Source of the DNA: Sphingopyxis sp.
Lineage (GTDB): Bacteria; Pseudomonadota; Alphaproteobacteria; Sphingomonadales; Sphingomonadaceae
Assembly: GCA_030148985.1 (NCBI GenBank)
Contig: JASBSJ010000065.1
Span: 1-64,000 of the forward strand
DNA: 64,000 nucleotides
Reading direction: 5' to 3'
Shown piece after piece: positions 18,669 through 26,700 of this stretch (its first letter is position 1; each line of letters opens with the position of its first letter). The notes beneath the pieces are model-generated. The model had not been told where the DNA came from. It searched no databases and was given only the letters and a program-made list of their open reading frames with translations. The translations under genes were made by a program, and so were the position numbers.

Positions 18669-18980
18669 GAACTTGTCCTTTCGGCTTCCCTATGCGAAGC
18701 CCCTGTTTGCCAGCGACGGTTTCGTTGGAACTTTTGTTCCATGTTCCCGATTTGTTCTCAAACGATTTGCGACGAATGGAGTCGCTTTATCGATGAGTTG
18801 AGAGTTGCGTCGCGCGTCGCTGATCGCAAAATCAGGCGCAAAGCCCTTGCTTTTGGCGGCCACCCCCGCTAACGGCCCGCCCATTCCACATGGAAGGCGC
18901 ACATAAACCGGTGCCGGGATCCGTCGCTTGCGACCCCCCGGTTCTTGCTTTCCAGAGGACCAACCGGAAGGAGAAAGACC
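18669..18980. other. upstream/leader region of rpsB
   Basis: This 312-bp gap holds no gene. A possible promoter CTTGCTT (about 18845) with GCTAACG about 16-17 bp downstream lies before a leader of roughly 100 nt. GAAGGAGAAAGACC supplies a strong ribosome-binding site at 18967-18980. A ribosomal-protein autoregulatory leader is possible, but no specific fold was recognised. Confidence 0.35.
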
Positions 18981-19814
18981 ATGGCGGCACCTGTCGTCAC
19001 GATGCAGAATCTTATCGAGGCTGGCGCCCACTTCGGCCACCAGACCCACCGCTGGAACCCGCGCATGAAGCCGTACATCTTCGGTGCGCGCAACGGCATC
19101 CACATTCTCGACCTGTCGCAGACCGTGCCGCTTTTTGCGCGCGCGCTGGAATTTGTCGCCTCGTCGGCCGCCTCGGGCGGCAAGGTGCTGTTCGTCGGAA
19201 CCAAGCGCCAGGCGCAGGGTCCGATCGCCGACGCCGCCCGCGCTTCGGGCCAGCATTTCGTCAACCACCGCTGGCTGGGCGGGATGCTCACCAACTGGAA
19301 GACGATCTCGAACTCGATCAAGCGCCTCAAGACGCTTGAGGAACAGCTTTCGGGCGACACCTCGGGCCTCACCAAGAAGGAAGTGCTCAATAAGACGCGC
19401 GAACGCGACAAGCTTGAAATGAGCCTCGGCGGCATCCGCGATATGGGCGGCATTCCCGACGTGATGTTCGTGATCGACGCGAACAAGGAAGAGCTGGCGA
19501 TCAAGGAAGCCAATGTCCTTGGCATTCCCGTCGTCGCGATCCTCGATTCGAACGTTTCGCCCGACGGCATCGCGTTCCCGGTTCCGGCGAACGATGACGC
19601 CGCCCGCGCGATCCGCCTTTACTGCGACGCGGTTGCCCAGGCGGCAACGCGCGGTGGCCAGCAGGCCCGCGCCGATCGCGGCGAAGACCTGGGTGCAGCG
19701 GTCGAGCCCGTTGCCGAACCGGCGCTGGTCGAAGAGGCTGCCGCTCCGGTGACCGAAGACGAACAGGTTCCTGCCGAAGCGGCTGCCGAAACCGAACGTC
19801 AGAGCGACGCATAA
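18981..19814 (+). CDS. rpsB: 30S ribosomal protein S2
   Basis: This 277-aa protein is a component of the small ribosomal subunit. It shows the S2 signatures [35 protein letters not shown] and [27 protein letters not shown]. The C-terminal ~45 residues form an acidic Ala/Glu/Pro extension commonly seen in alphaproteobacteria. It is followed by tsf after a 133-nt spacer with a stem-loop, the usual rpsB-tsf pair. Confidence 0.98.
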   Translation: MAAPVVTMQNLIEAGAHFGHQTHRWNPRMKPYIFGARNGIHILDLSQTVPLFARALEFVASSAASGGKVLFVGTKRQAQGPIADAARASGQHFVNHRWLGGMLTNWKTISNSIKRLKTLEEQLSGDTSGLTKKEVLNKTRERDKLEMSLGGIRDMGGIPDVMFVIDANKEELAIKEANVLGIPVVAILDSNVSPDGIAFPVPANDDAARAIRLYCDAVAQAATRGGQQARADRGEDLGAAVEPVAEPALVEEAAAPVTEDEQVPAEAAAETERQSDA

Positions 19815-19829
19815 ACGCTCCGGTATGAC

Positions 19830-19861
19830 GGGACGGCGCGGCATCGATCCGGCGCCGTCCC
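19830..19861 (+). terminator. stem-loop between rpsB and tsf (terminator/attenuator)
   Basis: GGGACGGCGC pairs with GCGCCGTCCC around a short loop, and CCTTTTG follows a few nt later. Its position between rpsB and tsf suggests partial termination that sets their ratio. Confidence 0.5.
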
Positions 19862-19947
19862 TGTCATCCTTTTGACTTATACCGCCGCCATGCGCGCGGC
19901 GGACCGCAGGCCACGAAGTGTCTGCCCCTTTTGGAAAGGATTATCCC

Positions 19948-20874
19948 ATGGCTGAAATCACGGCCGCCCTCGTCAAGGAACTGCGCGACCGCACCGGCGC
20001 GGGCATGATGGACTGTAAAAAGGCGCTCGCCGAGAATAACGGCGACATCGAAGCGTCGATCGACTGGCTGCGCACCAAGGGCCTCGCCGCCGCCGCCAAG
20101 AAGGCCGGTCGCGTCGCCGCCGAAGGCCTGGTCGGTTTCGCGACCGACGGCACCAAGGGCGCGCTCGTCGAAGTGAACAGCGAAACCGATTTCGTCGGCA
20201 AGAATGAGCAGTTCCAGGCGTTTGTGCGCGACGTGACGCAGGTCGCGCTGGCCGAGGGCATCACCGACATCGACGCGCTCGCCGCCGCACCCTATCCGAC
20301 CGGCGGCACCGTCGCCGAGCAGCTGACCAGCAACATCGCGACGATCGGCGAAAACCAGTCGCTGCGCCGCGCGGCGCTGCTGACGGTCAATTCGGGCGTC
20401 GTGACCGGCTATGTCCACAACGCCGCCGCGCCCGGCATGGGCAAGATCGGCGTGCTGGTCGCGCTCGAATCGAGCGCGGGCGCCGATGTGCTCGAACCGC
20501 TCGGCAAGCAACTCGCGATGCACGTCGCCGCCGCAAACCCGCTGGCGCTGAACGGCGACGACCTCGACGCCGACCTGGTGGCGCGCGAACGCGCGATCGC
20601 CGAGGAAAAGGCCGCCCAGTCGGGCAAGCCCGCCGACATCGTCGCCAAGATGGTCGATGGATCGATCGCGAAGTTCCGCAAGGAAAATGCGCTGCTGTCC
20701 CAGCTGTTCGTGATGGACGGCAAGACCCCGGTCGCCGAAGTCGTCGCCGCCGCCGGCAAGGATGTCGGCGCCGCGATCACGCTCACGGGCTTCGTCCGCT
20801 TCCAGCTCGGTGAAGGCATCGAGAAGGAAGAAAGCGACTTCGCTGCCGAAGTTGCGGCGGCTGCTGGCGTCTGA
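19948..20874 (+). CDS. tsf: translation elongation factor Ts
   Basis: This 308-aa guanine nucleotide exchange factor for EF-Tu has the N-terminal [20 protein letters not shown] (UBA-like domain with the [12 protein letters not shown] signature) and the EF-Tu-contacting [11 protein letters not shown]. It also has the paired dimerisation-domain segments ending in [32 protein letters not shown] precedes the ATG. It is downstream of rpsB. Confidence 0.98.
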   Translation: MAEITAALVKELRDRTGAGMMDCKKALAENNGDIEASIDWLRTKGLAAAAKKAGRVAAEGLVGFATDGTKGALVEVNSETDFVGKNEQFQAFVRDVTQVALAEGITDIDALAAAPYPTGGTVAEQLTSNIATIGENQSLRRAALLTVNSGVVTGYVHNAAAPGMGKIGVLVALESSAGADVLEPLGKQLAMHVAAANPLALNGDDLDADLVARERAIAEEKAAQSGKPADIVAKMVDGSIAKFRKENALLSQLFVMDGKTPVAEVVAAAGKDVGAAITLTGFVRFQLGEGIEKEESDFAAEVAAAAGV

Positions 20875-20921
20875 TCCGCAGAATTGGACTGCTGGCCCGC
20901 AGGGCGCCGTTTTCCTCTCCT

Positions 20922-20999
20922 TCGTCATGCCGGACTTGATCCGGCATCCACTCCGGCCTTCGAGGGCAGATGGACCCCGGATCAAGTCCGGGGTGACGA
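20922..20999. repeat. REP-like inverted repeat, CCGGATCAAGTCCGG family
   Basis: CGTCATGCCGGACTTGATCC is complementary, with mismatches, to GGATCAAGTCCGGGGTGACG about 50 nt downstream. Related copies are at 46861 and, in part, 9725. It is intergenic after tsf. Confidence 0.75.
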
Positions 21000-21059
21000 A
21001 AGCGGGGAGGGCAATCGCGGGGCACGGCAGTCCGCTTGGCAATGGTGCGCGCCCGCGAC

Positions 21060-21326
21060 GAGCCAGTCCCAGCCAATTGGAAGTGTCGTGACGGAGTCGA
21101 ATTTGCTTCAGCGTTAGGCGCGAGGAGGGAGCGATGGAATGCCATCGTGACTGACGAGCAACGAAGCGCTGAAGCAAATTCGGCCCGCCGCTTCGCGGTC
21201 GACGTGAGAAGCGCTCCGGAGGACGTCGGATCGCTTGCACGGGCTACCGGCCCGCGCTGCGCGCTCCTCCTACCCGGAGCGCTTCTCACGCCGATCCCGA
21301 TACTTCCAATTGGCTGGGACTGGCTC
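21060..21326. repeat. 267-bp element with three nested perfect inverted repeats
   Basis: Outer arms of 25 bp (21060-21084 and 21302-21326; core CCAGTCCCAGCCAATTGG) are perfectly complementary. Inside are two side-by-side hairpins: a 15-bp stem GAATTTGCTTCAGCG at 21099-21113 with 21167-21181, and a 16-bp stem GTGAGAAGCGCTCCGG at 21204-21219 with 21274-21289. The predicted fold is a three-way junction. Short direct repeats GGTGCGCGCC lie just outside (21044-21053 and 21330-21339). No ORF is evident. It separates tsf from pyrH. It could be a MITE/REP composite or a structured RNA. Confidence 0.8.
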
Positions 21327-21377
21327 TAGGGTGCGCGCCATTCGCTTATATCGAGTTTGCAAGAGGTTCCCCCGATC

Positions 21378-22100
21378 ATGGCATTGCCCGGCCTGAAACG
21401 CATATTGTTGAAACTGTCGGGCGAAGCGCTGATGGGATCGAGTGCGTTCGGCATCGATCCCGAAACGGTTGCGAGCATGGCGGCCGAGGTCAAGGAAGCC
21501 AAGGACCGCGGGCTGGAGATTTGCCTTGTCATCGGCGGGGGCAACATCTTTCGCGGCATGGCGGGCGCCGCGAAGGGCATGGACCGCGCGCAGGCCGATT
21601 ATATGGGAATGCTCGCGACGGTGATGAACGCGCTCGCGATGCAGAATGCGCTCGAACAGCTGGGCGTCGAGACGCGCGTGCAATCGGCGATCGAGATGGA
21701 CAAGGTGTGCGAACCGGTGATCCGTCGCCGCGCCGAACGCCATATGGAAAAGGGCCGGGTGGTGATTTTTGCCGCGGGCGTCGGTGCCCCCTATTTCACC
21801 ACCGACAGCGGCGCGGCGCTGCGCGCGGCCGAGATGAAGTGCGACGCGCTGCTGAAAGGCACCAGCGTCGACGGCGTTTATAATGCCGATCCCAAGCAGG
21901 ACGCCAATGCGGTGCGTTATGATCGGCTGAGCTATGACCGCGTGCTCGCGGACAATCTGAAGGTCATGGACGCGAGCGCGGTGGCGCTGTGCCGCGACAA
22001 TCATATCCCGATCGTGGTGTTCAACATTCGCGAACCCGGAAATCTGGCGCGCGTGCTGGCGGGCGAGGGTGTCTCGACCGTCGTCGGCGACGCGGCCTGA
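21378..22100 (+). CDS. pyrH: UMP kinase
   Basis: This 240-aa enzyme phosphorylates UMP to UDP in pyrimidine synthesis. It has amino-acid-kinase family motifs: [11 protein letters not shown] at the N terminus, [31 protein letters not shown] and [14 protein letters not shown]. Bacterial UMPKs are hexameric and GTP-regulated. The ATG at 21378 is preceded by AAGAGG at a somewhat long distance (11 nt). The gene opens the conserved pyrH-frr-uppS-cdsA-dxr-rseP order and lies 51 nt after the inverted-repeat element. Confidence 0.97.
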   Translation: MALPGLKRILLKLSGEALMGSSAFGIDPETVASMAAEVKEAKDRGLEICLVIGGGNIFRGMAGAAKGMDRAQADYMGMLATVMNALAMQNALEQLGVETRVQSAIEMDKVCEPVIRRRAERHMEKGRVVIFAAGVGAPYFTTDSGAALRAAEMKCDALLKGTSVDGVYNADPKQDANAVRYDRLSYDRVLADNLKVMDASAVALCRDNHIPIVVFNIREPGNLARVLAGEGVSTVVGDAA

Positions 22101-22123
22101 CCAGACCAAGAGAGGAAAGACAG

Positions 22124-22678
22124 ATGGCGAAATATGACAAGGCCGATCTTGAACGCCGGATGCACGGCGCGGTCGAGTCGCTCAAGAGCGACCTTGCGGG
22201 GCTGCGCACCGGACGCGCGCACACCGCGCTGCTCGATCCCGTGACGGTCGAGGTGTACGGCAGCCAGATGCCGCTGAACCAGGTCGCATCGGTGAGCGCG
22301 CCCGAACCGCGGATGCTGTCGGTGCAGGTGTGGGACAAGTCGAACGTCGGCCCGGTCGACAAGGCGATCCGTTCGGCGGGGCTGGGCCTCAACCCGATCG
22401 TCGATGGCCAGATGCTGCGCCTGCCGATCCCCGAAATGACGCAGGAACGCCGCAAGGAACTGTCGAAGCTCGCCGGCCAATATGCCGAAAAGGCGCGCGT
22501 CGCGGTGCGCAACGTCCGCCGCGACGGGATGGACAATCTGAAGGCCGACGAAAACAAGAAGGAAATCAGCGAGGACGAACGCAAGCGCCACGAGACCGAG
22601 GTGCAGAAGCTGACCGACGCAACGATCGCCGAAATCGATGCCGCGGCGACGGCGAAGGAAAAGGAAATTCTGGGCTAG
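22124..22678 (+). CDS. frr: ribosome recycling factor
   Basis: This 184-aa protein splits the post-termination ribosome with EF-G. It is full length, with [46 protein letters not shown] and [12 protein letters not shown], all RRF hallmarks. AGAGGAAAG is 5-6 nt before ATG. It is 23 nt downstream of pyrH. Confidence 0.98.
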   Translation: MAKYDKADLERRMHGAVESLKSDLAGLRTGRAHTALLDPVTVEVYGSQMPLNQVASVSAPEPRMLSVQVWDKSNVGPVDKAIRSAGLGLNPIVDGQMLRLPIPEMTQERRKELSKLAGQYAEKARVAVRNVRRDGMDNLKADENKKEISEDERKRHETEVQKLTDATIAEIDAAATAKEKEILG

Positions 22679-22710
22679 TGCGTTGGGGCGCCCAACTCTC
22701 TTCCGCTCGT

Positions 22711-22776
22711 GTCGAGCGAAGTCGAGACGCCCATCGTACTGGAACACGGCCGAGGGGCAACTCGACTTCGCTCGAC
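22711..22776. repeat. REP-like inverted repeat, GTCGAGCGAAGTCGAG family
   Basis: GTCGAGCGAAGTCGAG (22711-22726) and CTCGACTTCGCTCGAC (22761-22776) are perfect complements of 16 bp. The element fills the frr-uppS spacer and is open in the uppS frame, so start prediction may wrongly run into it. Confidence 0.8.
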
Positions 22777-22801
22777 GCGAACGGATTTTGAGGTTTTGCC
22801 G

Positions 22802-23488
22802 GTGACGGTTTCAGACCACGGCGCGCGCCATGTCGCGATAATCATGGACGGCAACGGCCGCTGGGCGAAGAAGCGCCTGTTGCCGCGCGTCGCCGGGCAC
22901 AAGGCGGGGGTCGAGGCGGTGCGCACGATCGTGCGCGCGGCGGGCGACCTGGGGCTGGAGGCGATGACGCTCTATGCCTTCAGCTCCGAAAACTGGAAAC
23001 GGCCCGAGGAAGAGGTCAACGACCTGATGGGGCTGATGAAGCGCTTCATCCTGTCCGATCTCGACGAATTTGCCGCCAATGACGTGAAGCTGAAGGTCAT
23101 CGGCGACTGGCGCGCGTTGGCGCCCGATGTCGTCGCGCTGATCGACAATGCGCTCGACCGCACATCGGGCAACAAGCGCACGACGCTGGCGGTCGCGCTC
23201 AACTATGGCGCGCAGGACGAGCTGGTGCGTGCGGCGAAGGCCGCCGCGGCGCAGGGCGAGATAACCGCCGAGACGATCGAGGCGAACCTCGATACCGCCG
23301 ACATGCCGCCGCTCGACCTGCTCATCCGCACCTCGGGGGAGGTGCGGCTGTCGAATTTCCTGCTGTGGCAGTCGGCCTATGCCGAGCTTTATTTCACCGA
23401 CAAGCTGTGGCCGGACTTCACGCCGGCGGACCTGAAGGCGGCGCTCGATCAATTTGCACGGCGCGATCGCCGTTACGGGGGGCTTTGA
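22802..23488 (+). CDS. uppS: isoprenyl transferase / undecaprenyl-diphosphate synthase
   Basis: This 228-aa cis-prenyltransferase builds the C55 lipid carrier for peptidoglycan and polysaccharides. HVAIIMDGNGRWAKKR contains the catalytic Asp, followed by AGHKAGVEAVR, LYAFSSENWKRP, and LLIRTSGEVRLSNFLLWQSAYAE. GTG 22802 with TGAGG upstream is preferred. A longer start at 22709 would put translated repeat sequence at the N terminus, and with GTG the length fits the family. Confidence 0.93.
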   Translation: MTVSDHGARHVAIIMDGNGRWAKKRLLPRVAGHKAGVEAVRTIVRAAGDLGLEAMTLYAFSSENWKRPEEEVNDLMGLMKRFILSDLDEFAANDVKLKVIGDWRALAPDVVALIDNALDRTSGNKRTTLAVALNYGAQDELVRAAKAAAAQGEITAETIEANLDTADMPPLDLLIRTSGEVRLSNFLLWQSAYAELYFTDKLWPDFTPADLKAALDQFARRDRRYGGL

Positions 23489-23520
23489 TGGTGTTGTGCG
23501 CCGGTTTGATCCCCTTTCAG

Positions 23521-23645
23521 CCCCTCCCCTTCAGGGGAGGGCAGCGAAACTTGGCAGCTTGCTGCCTAGTTGCAGCGGGTGGGGTCCATCGGCCTTGCGC
23601 AAGGCCGATGGACCCCACCCCAACCCCTCCCCTGAAGGGGAGGGG
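23521..23645. repeat. compound palindromic repeat between uppS and cdsA
   Basis: Two small hairpins, CCCTCCCC/GGGGAGGG (23521-23541) and CCCCTCCCC/GGGGAGGGG (23624-23645, followed by TTTT), flank a core ACTTGGCAGCTTGCTGCC (from 23549) and a 44-bp perfect palindrome at 23577-23620 centred on TTGCGCAA. The GGCAGCTTGCTGCC core recurs at 31029-31050. The last hairpin plus T run could terminate transcription within this conserved cluster. Confidence 0.8.
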
Positions 23646-23666
23646 TTTTAGAAAAGAGCTCGGACT

Positions 23667-24338
23667 ATGACGATGGCGGGTAGATCGGATCTGTGGGTGC
23701 GGGTCGGATCGGCGATCATTTTGTTTGCGATTGCGGGGACCGCGCTGTGGTTCGGCGGCATCGCGTTCGGCCTGCTGCTGCTCGTCGGCGGCGCGCTTGT
23801 CCTTGTCGAATGGCTGGCGCTGGTGCGCGCGATGGCGATTGGCGGCGGCGCGCGGGCGGGGCTGATGATACTCGGCCCGGTGCTGATCCTTGGCGCGGCC
23901 GCGGGGCTGTGGTTCATTCGCGACCAGCTCGGCATGACCGCTGCGCTTTGGGTGTTCGGCATGGTTTGGGCGACCGACATCGGCGCCTATTTCGCCGGCC
24001 GTTCCTTTGGCGGCGCGCGGTTGGCGCCGACGATCAGCCCGTCGAAGACCTGGTCGGGGCTGTTCGGCGGCATGGTCGCGGCGCTAATCGCCAGCGCGAC
24101 GATCGGCGACCGGGCGGGGATCATCGGCGTGCCGTTGTGGATCGGCCTGTTGATGGGCCTCCTCGCGCAAATGGGCGACCTCGGCCAAAGCTGGATGAAG
24201 CGCCGCGCGGGGGTGAAGGATTCGGGCAAGCTGATCCCCGGCCACGGCGGCCTGTTCGACCGCGTCGACGGGTTGCTGCCCGTTGCGCTGCTGCTGGGCG
24301 CGCTGGCGTTCGCGGGCCAGATCGCGGTGCGCGCCTGA
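23667..24338 (+). CDS. cdsA: phosphatidate cytidylyltransferase (CDP-diacylglycerol synthase)
   Basis: This 223-aa membrane enzyme makes CDP-diacylglycerol, the precursor used by the pssA product at 17648. It has several hydrophobic helices (residues 12-100). The CTP-transferase signature is complete near the C terminus: SWMKRRAGVKDSGKLIPGHGG followed by LFDR. It is shorter than the E. coli enzyme (285 aa), as often in alphaproteobacteria. ATG 23667 is used; ATG 23673 is an alternative. Confidence 0.95.
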   Translation: MTMAGRSDLWVRVGSAIILFAIAGTALWFGGIAFGLLLLVGGALVLVEWLALVRAMAIGGGARAGLMILGPVLILGAAAGLWFIRDQLGMTAALWVFGMVWATDIGAYFAGRSFGGARLAPTISPSKTWSGLFGGMVAALIASATIGDRAGIIGVPLWIGLLMGLLAQMGDLGQSWMKRRAGVKDSGKLIPGHGGLFDRVDGLLPVALLLGALAFAGQIAVRA

Positions 24339-24339
24339 G

Positions 24340-25503
24340 ATGACGCGCTGCCTATCCCTCTTCGGCGCCACGGGATCGGTCGGGCAATCGACGCTCGACC
24401 TGATCCGCCGCGATGGCGAGGCGTGGCGCGTCGGCGTGCTGACGGCCAACTGCGACGTCAAGGAACTGGCGCGAATGGCGATCGAGTTTCGGCCTGACGT
24501 CGCGGTGGTCGCCGACGAAAGCTGTTACGGCGACCTCCAGGCCGCGCTCGCGGGGTCGGGTATCGAAGCCGCAGCGGGCGCGGCCGCGCTCGTCGAAGCG
24601 GCCGACCGTCCGACCGACCTCGTCATGGCGGCGATCGTCGGCACCGCGGGGCTGGCGCCGACGATGGCGGCGCTGGCGGCGGGGCACGATGTTGCGCTCG
24701 CCAACAAGGAAGCACTGGTCTCGGCGGGCGAGCTGATGACCGCTGCGGCGCGCGCATCGGGTGCGACGATCCTGCCGGTCGACAGCGAGCATAATGCCAT
24801 CTTCCAATGCCTCGCGGGCGGGCGGATCGAACAGGTACGGCGCATCATTCTGACCGCGAGCGGTGGACCGTTCCGCACGATGAGCGCCGCCGACATGGCC
24901 GCGGTGACGCCGGCGCAGGCGGTGGCGCATCCCAATTGGTCGATGGGCGCCAAGATCAGCGTCGATTCGGCAACGATGATGAACAAGGGCCTCGAACTGA
25001 TTGAGGCGCATCATCTTTTTCCTGTCGGGCTCGACCGGATCGAGATCCTCGTCCACCCGCAATCGGTGATTCACAGCCTCGTCGAATATATCGACTGCTC
25101 GACGCTGGCGCAGCTCGGCTCGCCCGACATGCGCATCCCGATCGCCAGCGCACTCGCCTGGCCGCAGCGGATGGCGACGCCGTGCGCGCCGCTCGACCTC
25201 GCGACGATAGCGCGGCTCGATTTCGAGGCGCCCGATGAGGTGCGCTTTCCCGCGACCGCGCTCTGCCGCGCCGCGATCGCCGCGGGCGGCGCACGTCCCG
25301 CGCAGCTCAACGCCGCGAACGAGGTGGCGGTCGCCGCTTTCCTGGCGGGCCGCATATCCTTTCCCGCGATCGTCGATACGGTGCGCCGGGTGATCGACGC
25401 GGCGGAACCGGCGGCTCCGGCATCGCTTCAGGACATATTCAGCGTCGATGCCGCATCGCGCGCGGCTGCGCAGCATTTTGTGGATCAGTTCGAACATGCT
25501 TGA
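24340..25503 (+). CDS. dxr: 1-deoxy-D-xylulose 5-phosphate reductoisomerase
   Basis: This 387-aa second enzyme of the MEP isoprenoid pathway feeds UppS. It shows the N-terminal NADPH motif LFGATGSVGQSTLDL, ALANKEALVSAGEL, the metal/substrate site PVDSEHNAIFQCL, ASGGPFR and HPNWSMGAKISVDSATMMNKGLE. It begins 1 nt after the cdsA stop and overlaps the rseP start by 8 nt. Confidence 0.97.
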   Translation: MTRCLSLFGATGSVGQSTLDLIRRDGEAWRVGVLTANCDVKELARMAIEFRPDVAVVADESCYGDLQAALAGSGIEAAAGAAALVEAADRPTDLVMAAIVGTAGLAPTMAALAAGHDVALANKEALVSAGELMTAAARASGATILPVDSEHNAIFQCLAGGRIEQVRRIILTASGGPFRTMSAADMAAVTPAQAVAHPNWSMGAKISVDSATMMNKGLELIEAHHLFPVGLDRIEILVHPQSVIHSLVEYIDCSTLAQLGSPDMRIPIASALAWPQRMATPCAPLDLATIARLDFEAPDEVRFPATALCRAAIAAGGARPAQLNAANEVAVAAFLAGRISFPAIVDTVRRVIDAAEPAAPASLQDIFSVDAASRAAAQHFVDQFEHA

Positions 25504-26629
25504 AACCCCGGGCTTTGGCTTCACCATCCTTGCTTTCCTGCTCGTGCTCGGGCCGCTCGTGTTCGTCCACGAATATGGCCATTATATCGTTGGCCGCTGG
25601 TGCGGGGTGAAGGCGGATACGTTTTCGATCGGGTTCGGGCGCAAGATCATCGGCTGGATCGACAAGCGCGGCACCGAATGGAAGATCGGCTGGCTGCCGC
25701 TGGGCGGTTATGTCCAGTTCGCGGGCGACCGCGATGCCGTCAGCCAGCCCGATGCCGAATGGCAGACCCTGCCCGCCGAAGAACGCTCGCACACCTTTCC
25801 CGCGCAGCCGGTGTGGAAGCGCGCGGCGATCGTCGCCGCGGGGCCGGTTACCAATTTCCTGTTCGCGATCCTGATCCTTGCCGGTTTTGCCTGGGTCGGC
25901 GGCAAGGTCGTGACCCCGCCGGTCGCGGGCGCGATCGAGGTGGGGTCGGCCGCCGATGCCGCGGGGCTGCGCGCGGGCGACCGGATCGTCGCGATCGACG
26001 GCCGGACGATCGCGACCTTTGCCGATATCCCGATGGCGGTCGCGCACCGCCCGGGCGAGGTGATGCAGCTGCGCGTGCTGCGCGAGGGAAGCGAACGGAC
26101 GGTCGCGCTCGCGCCGCGGCTGGTCACCGAAAAAGATCCGTTCGGCAAGGATTATGAGCGCGCGATCATCGGCCTGGCGCCGCCATCGCCGCAGCTCGAG
26201 CCGGTGTCGATCCTCGAAGCGCCCGCGGTCGGGCTGCACCAGACCTGGCAGATCGTCCGCCAGACCGGCGAGGTGCTGGCGCAGTTCCTGACCGGGCGGC
26301 GGTCGATCAAGGATATGAACGGCCCGGTCAAGATTGCCGAGATTTCGGGACAGGCCGCAACGCTGGGGATCGCGTCGCTCATATTCTTCATCGCGCTCAT
26401 TTCCATCAATCTGGGGTTCATCAACCTCTTGCCATTGCCCATGCTCGATGGCGGTCATTTGCTTTTCTATGCCTATGAAGCGATCCGGCGGCGGCCCGCG
26501 CCCCTCCGCGTGCAGGAATGGGCGTTCCGTTTCGGCTTCGCGGCGGTGGTGACGCTGATGCTGGTCGTGACTTTCAACGATTTGGGCTCTTTGGGGCTGT
26601 GGGACGGGATCGCGCGCTTGATTGGCTAG
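25496..26629 (+). CDS. rseP: site-2 intramembrane metalloprotease RseP
   Basis: This 377-aa zinc protease of the inner membrane cleaves anti-sigma factors and signal-peptide remnants. HEYGH at residues 25-29 is the zinc motif in the first membrane helix. A PDZ domain follows (GSAADAAGLRAGDRIVAIDGRTI, about 155-180), and NLLPLPMLDGGHL in the third helix provides the metal-binding Asp. Its start lies inside the dxr gene, indicating translational coupling. Confidence 0.96.
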   Translation: MLETPGFGFTILAFLLVLGPLVFVHEYGHYIVGRWCGVKADTFSIGFGRKIIGWIDKRGTEWKIGWLPLGGYVQFAGDRDAVSQPDAEWQTLPAEERSHTFPAQPVWKRAAIVAAGPVTNFLFAILILAGFAWVGGKVVTPPVAGAIEVGSAADAAGLRAGDRIVAIDGRTIATFADIPMAVAHRPGEVMQLRVLREGSERTVALAPRLVTEKDPFGKDYERAIIGLAPPSPQLEPVSILEAPAVGLHQTWQIVRQTGEVLAQFLTGRRSIKDMNGPVKIAEISGQAATLGIASLIFFIALISINLGFINLLPLPMLDGGHLLFYAYEAIRRRPAPLRVQEWAFRFGFAAVVTLMLVVTFNDLGSLGLWDGIARLIG

Positions 26630-26700
26630 CGAGTCTGGGGCAGGGAGTGCGCGCAAGTCCGCGGTCAGGCGGGTTTGTCGTTTTTTGAGTATTTTTCGGG

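Noticed and set aside
18690-19844. A 384-codon minus-strand frame opposite rpsB
   Set aside because: rpsB on the plus strand has clear S2 signatures; the antisense frame is a shadow.
21044-21339. GGTGCGCGCC direct repeats as a definite target-site duplication
   Set aside because: They are 6 and 3 nt from the inverted-repeat ends, not adjacent, and such GC-rich 10-mers can recur by chance; reported only as suggestive.
22709-22801. Extended uppS start at TTG/ATG-like position 22709
   Set aside because: The extension is encoded by the inverted repeat and would add about 31 non-conserved residues.
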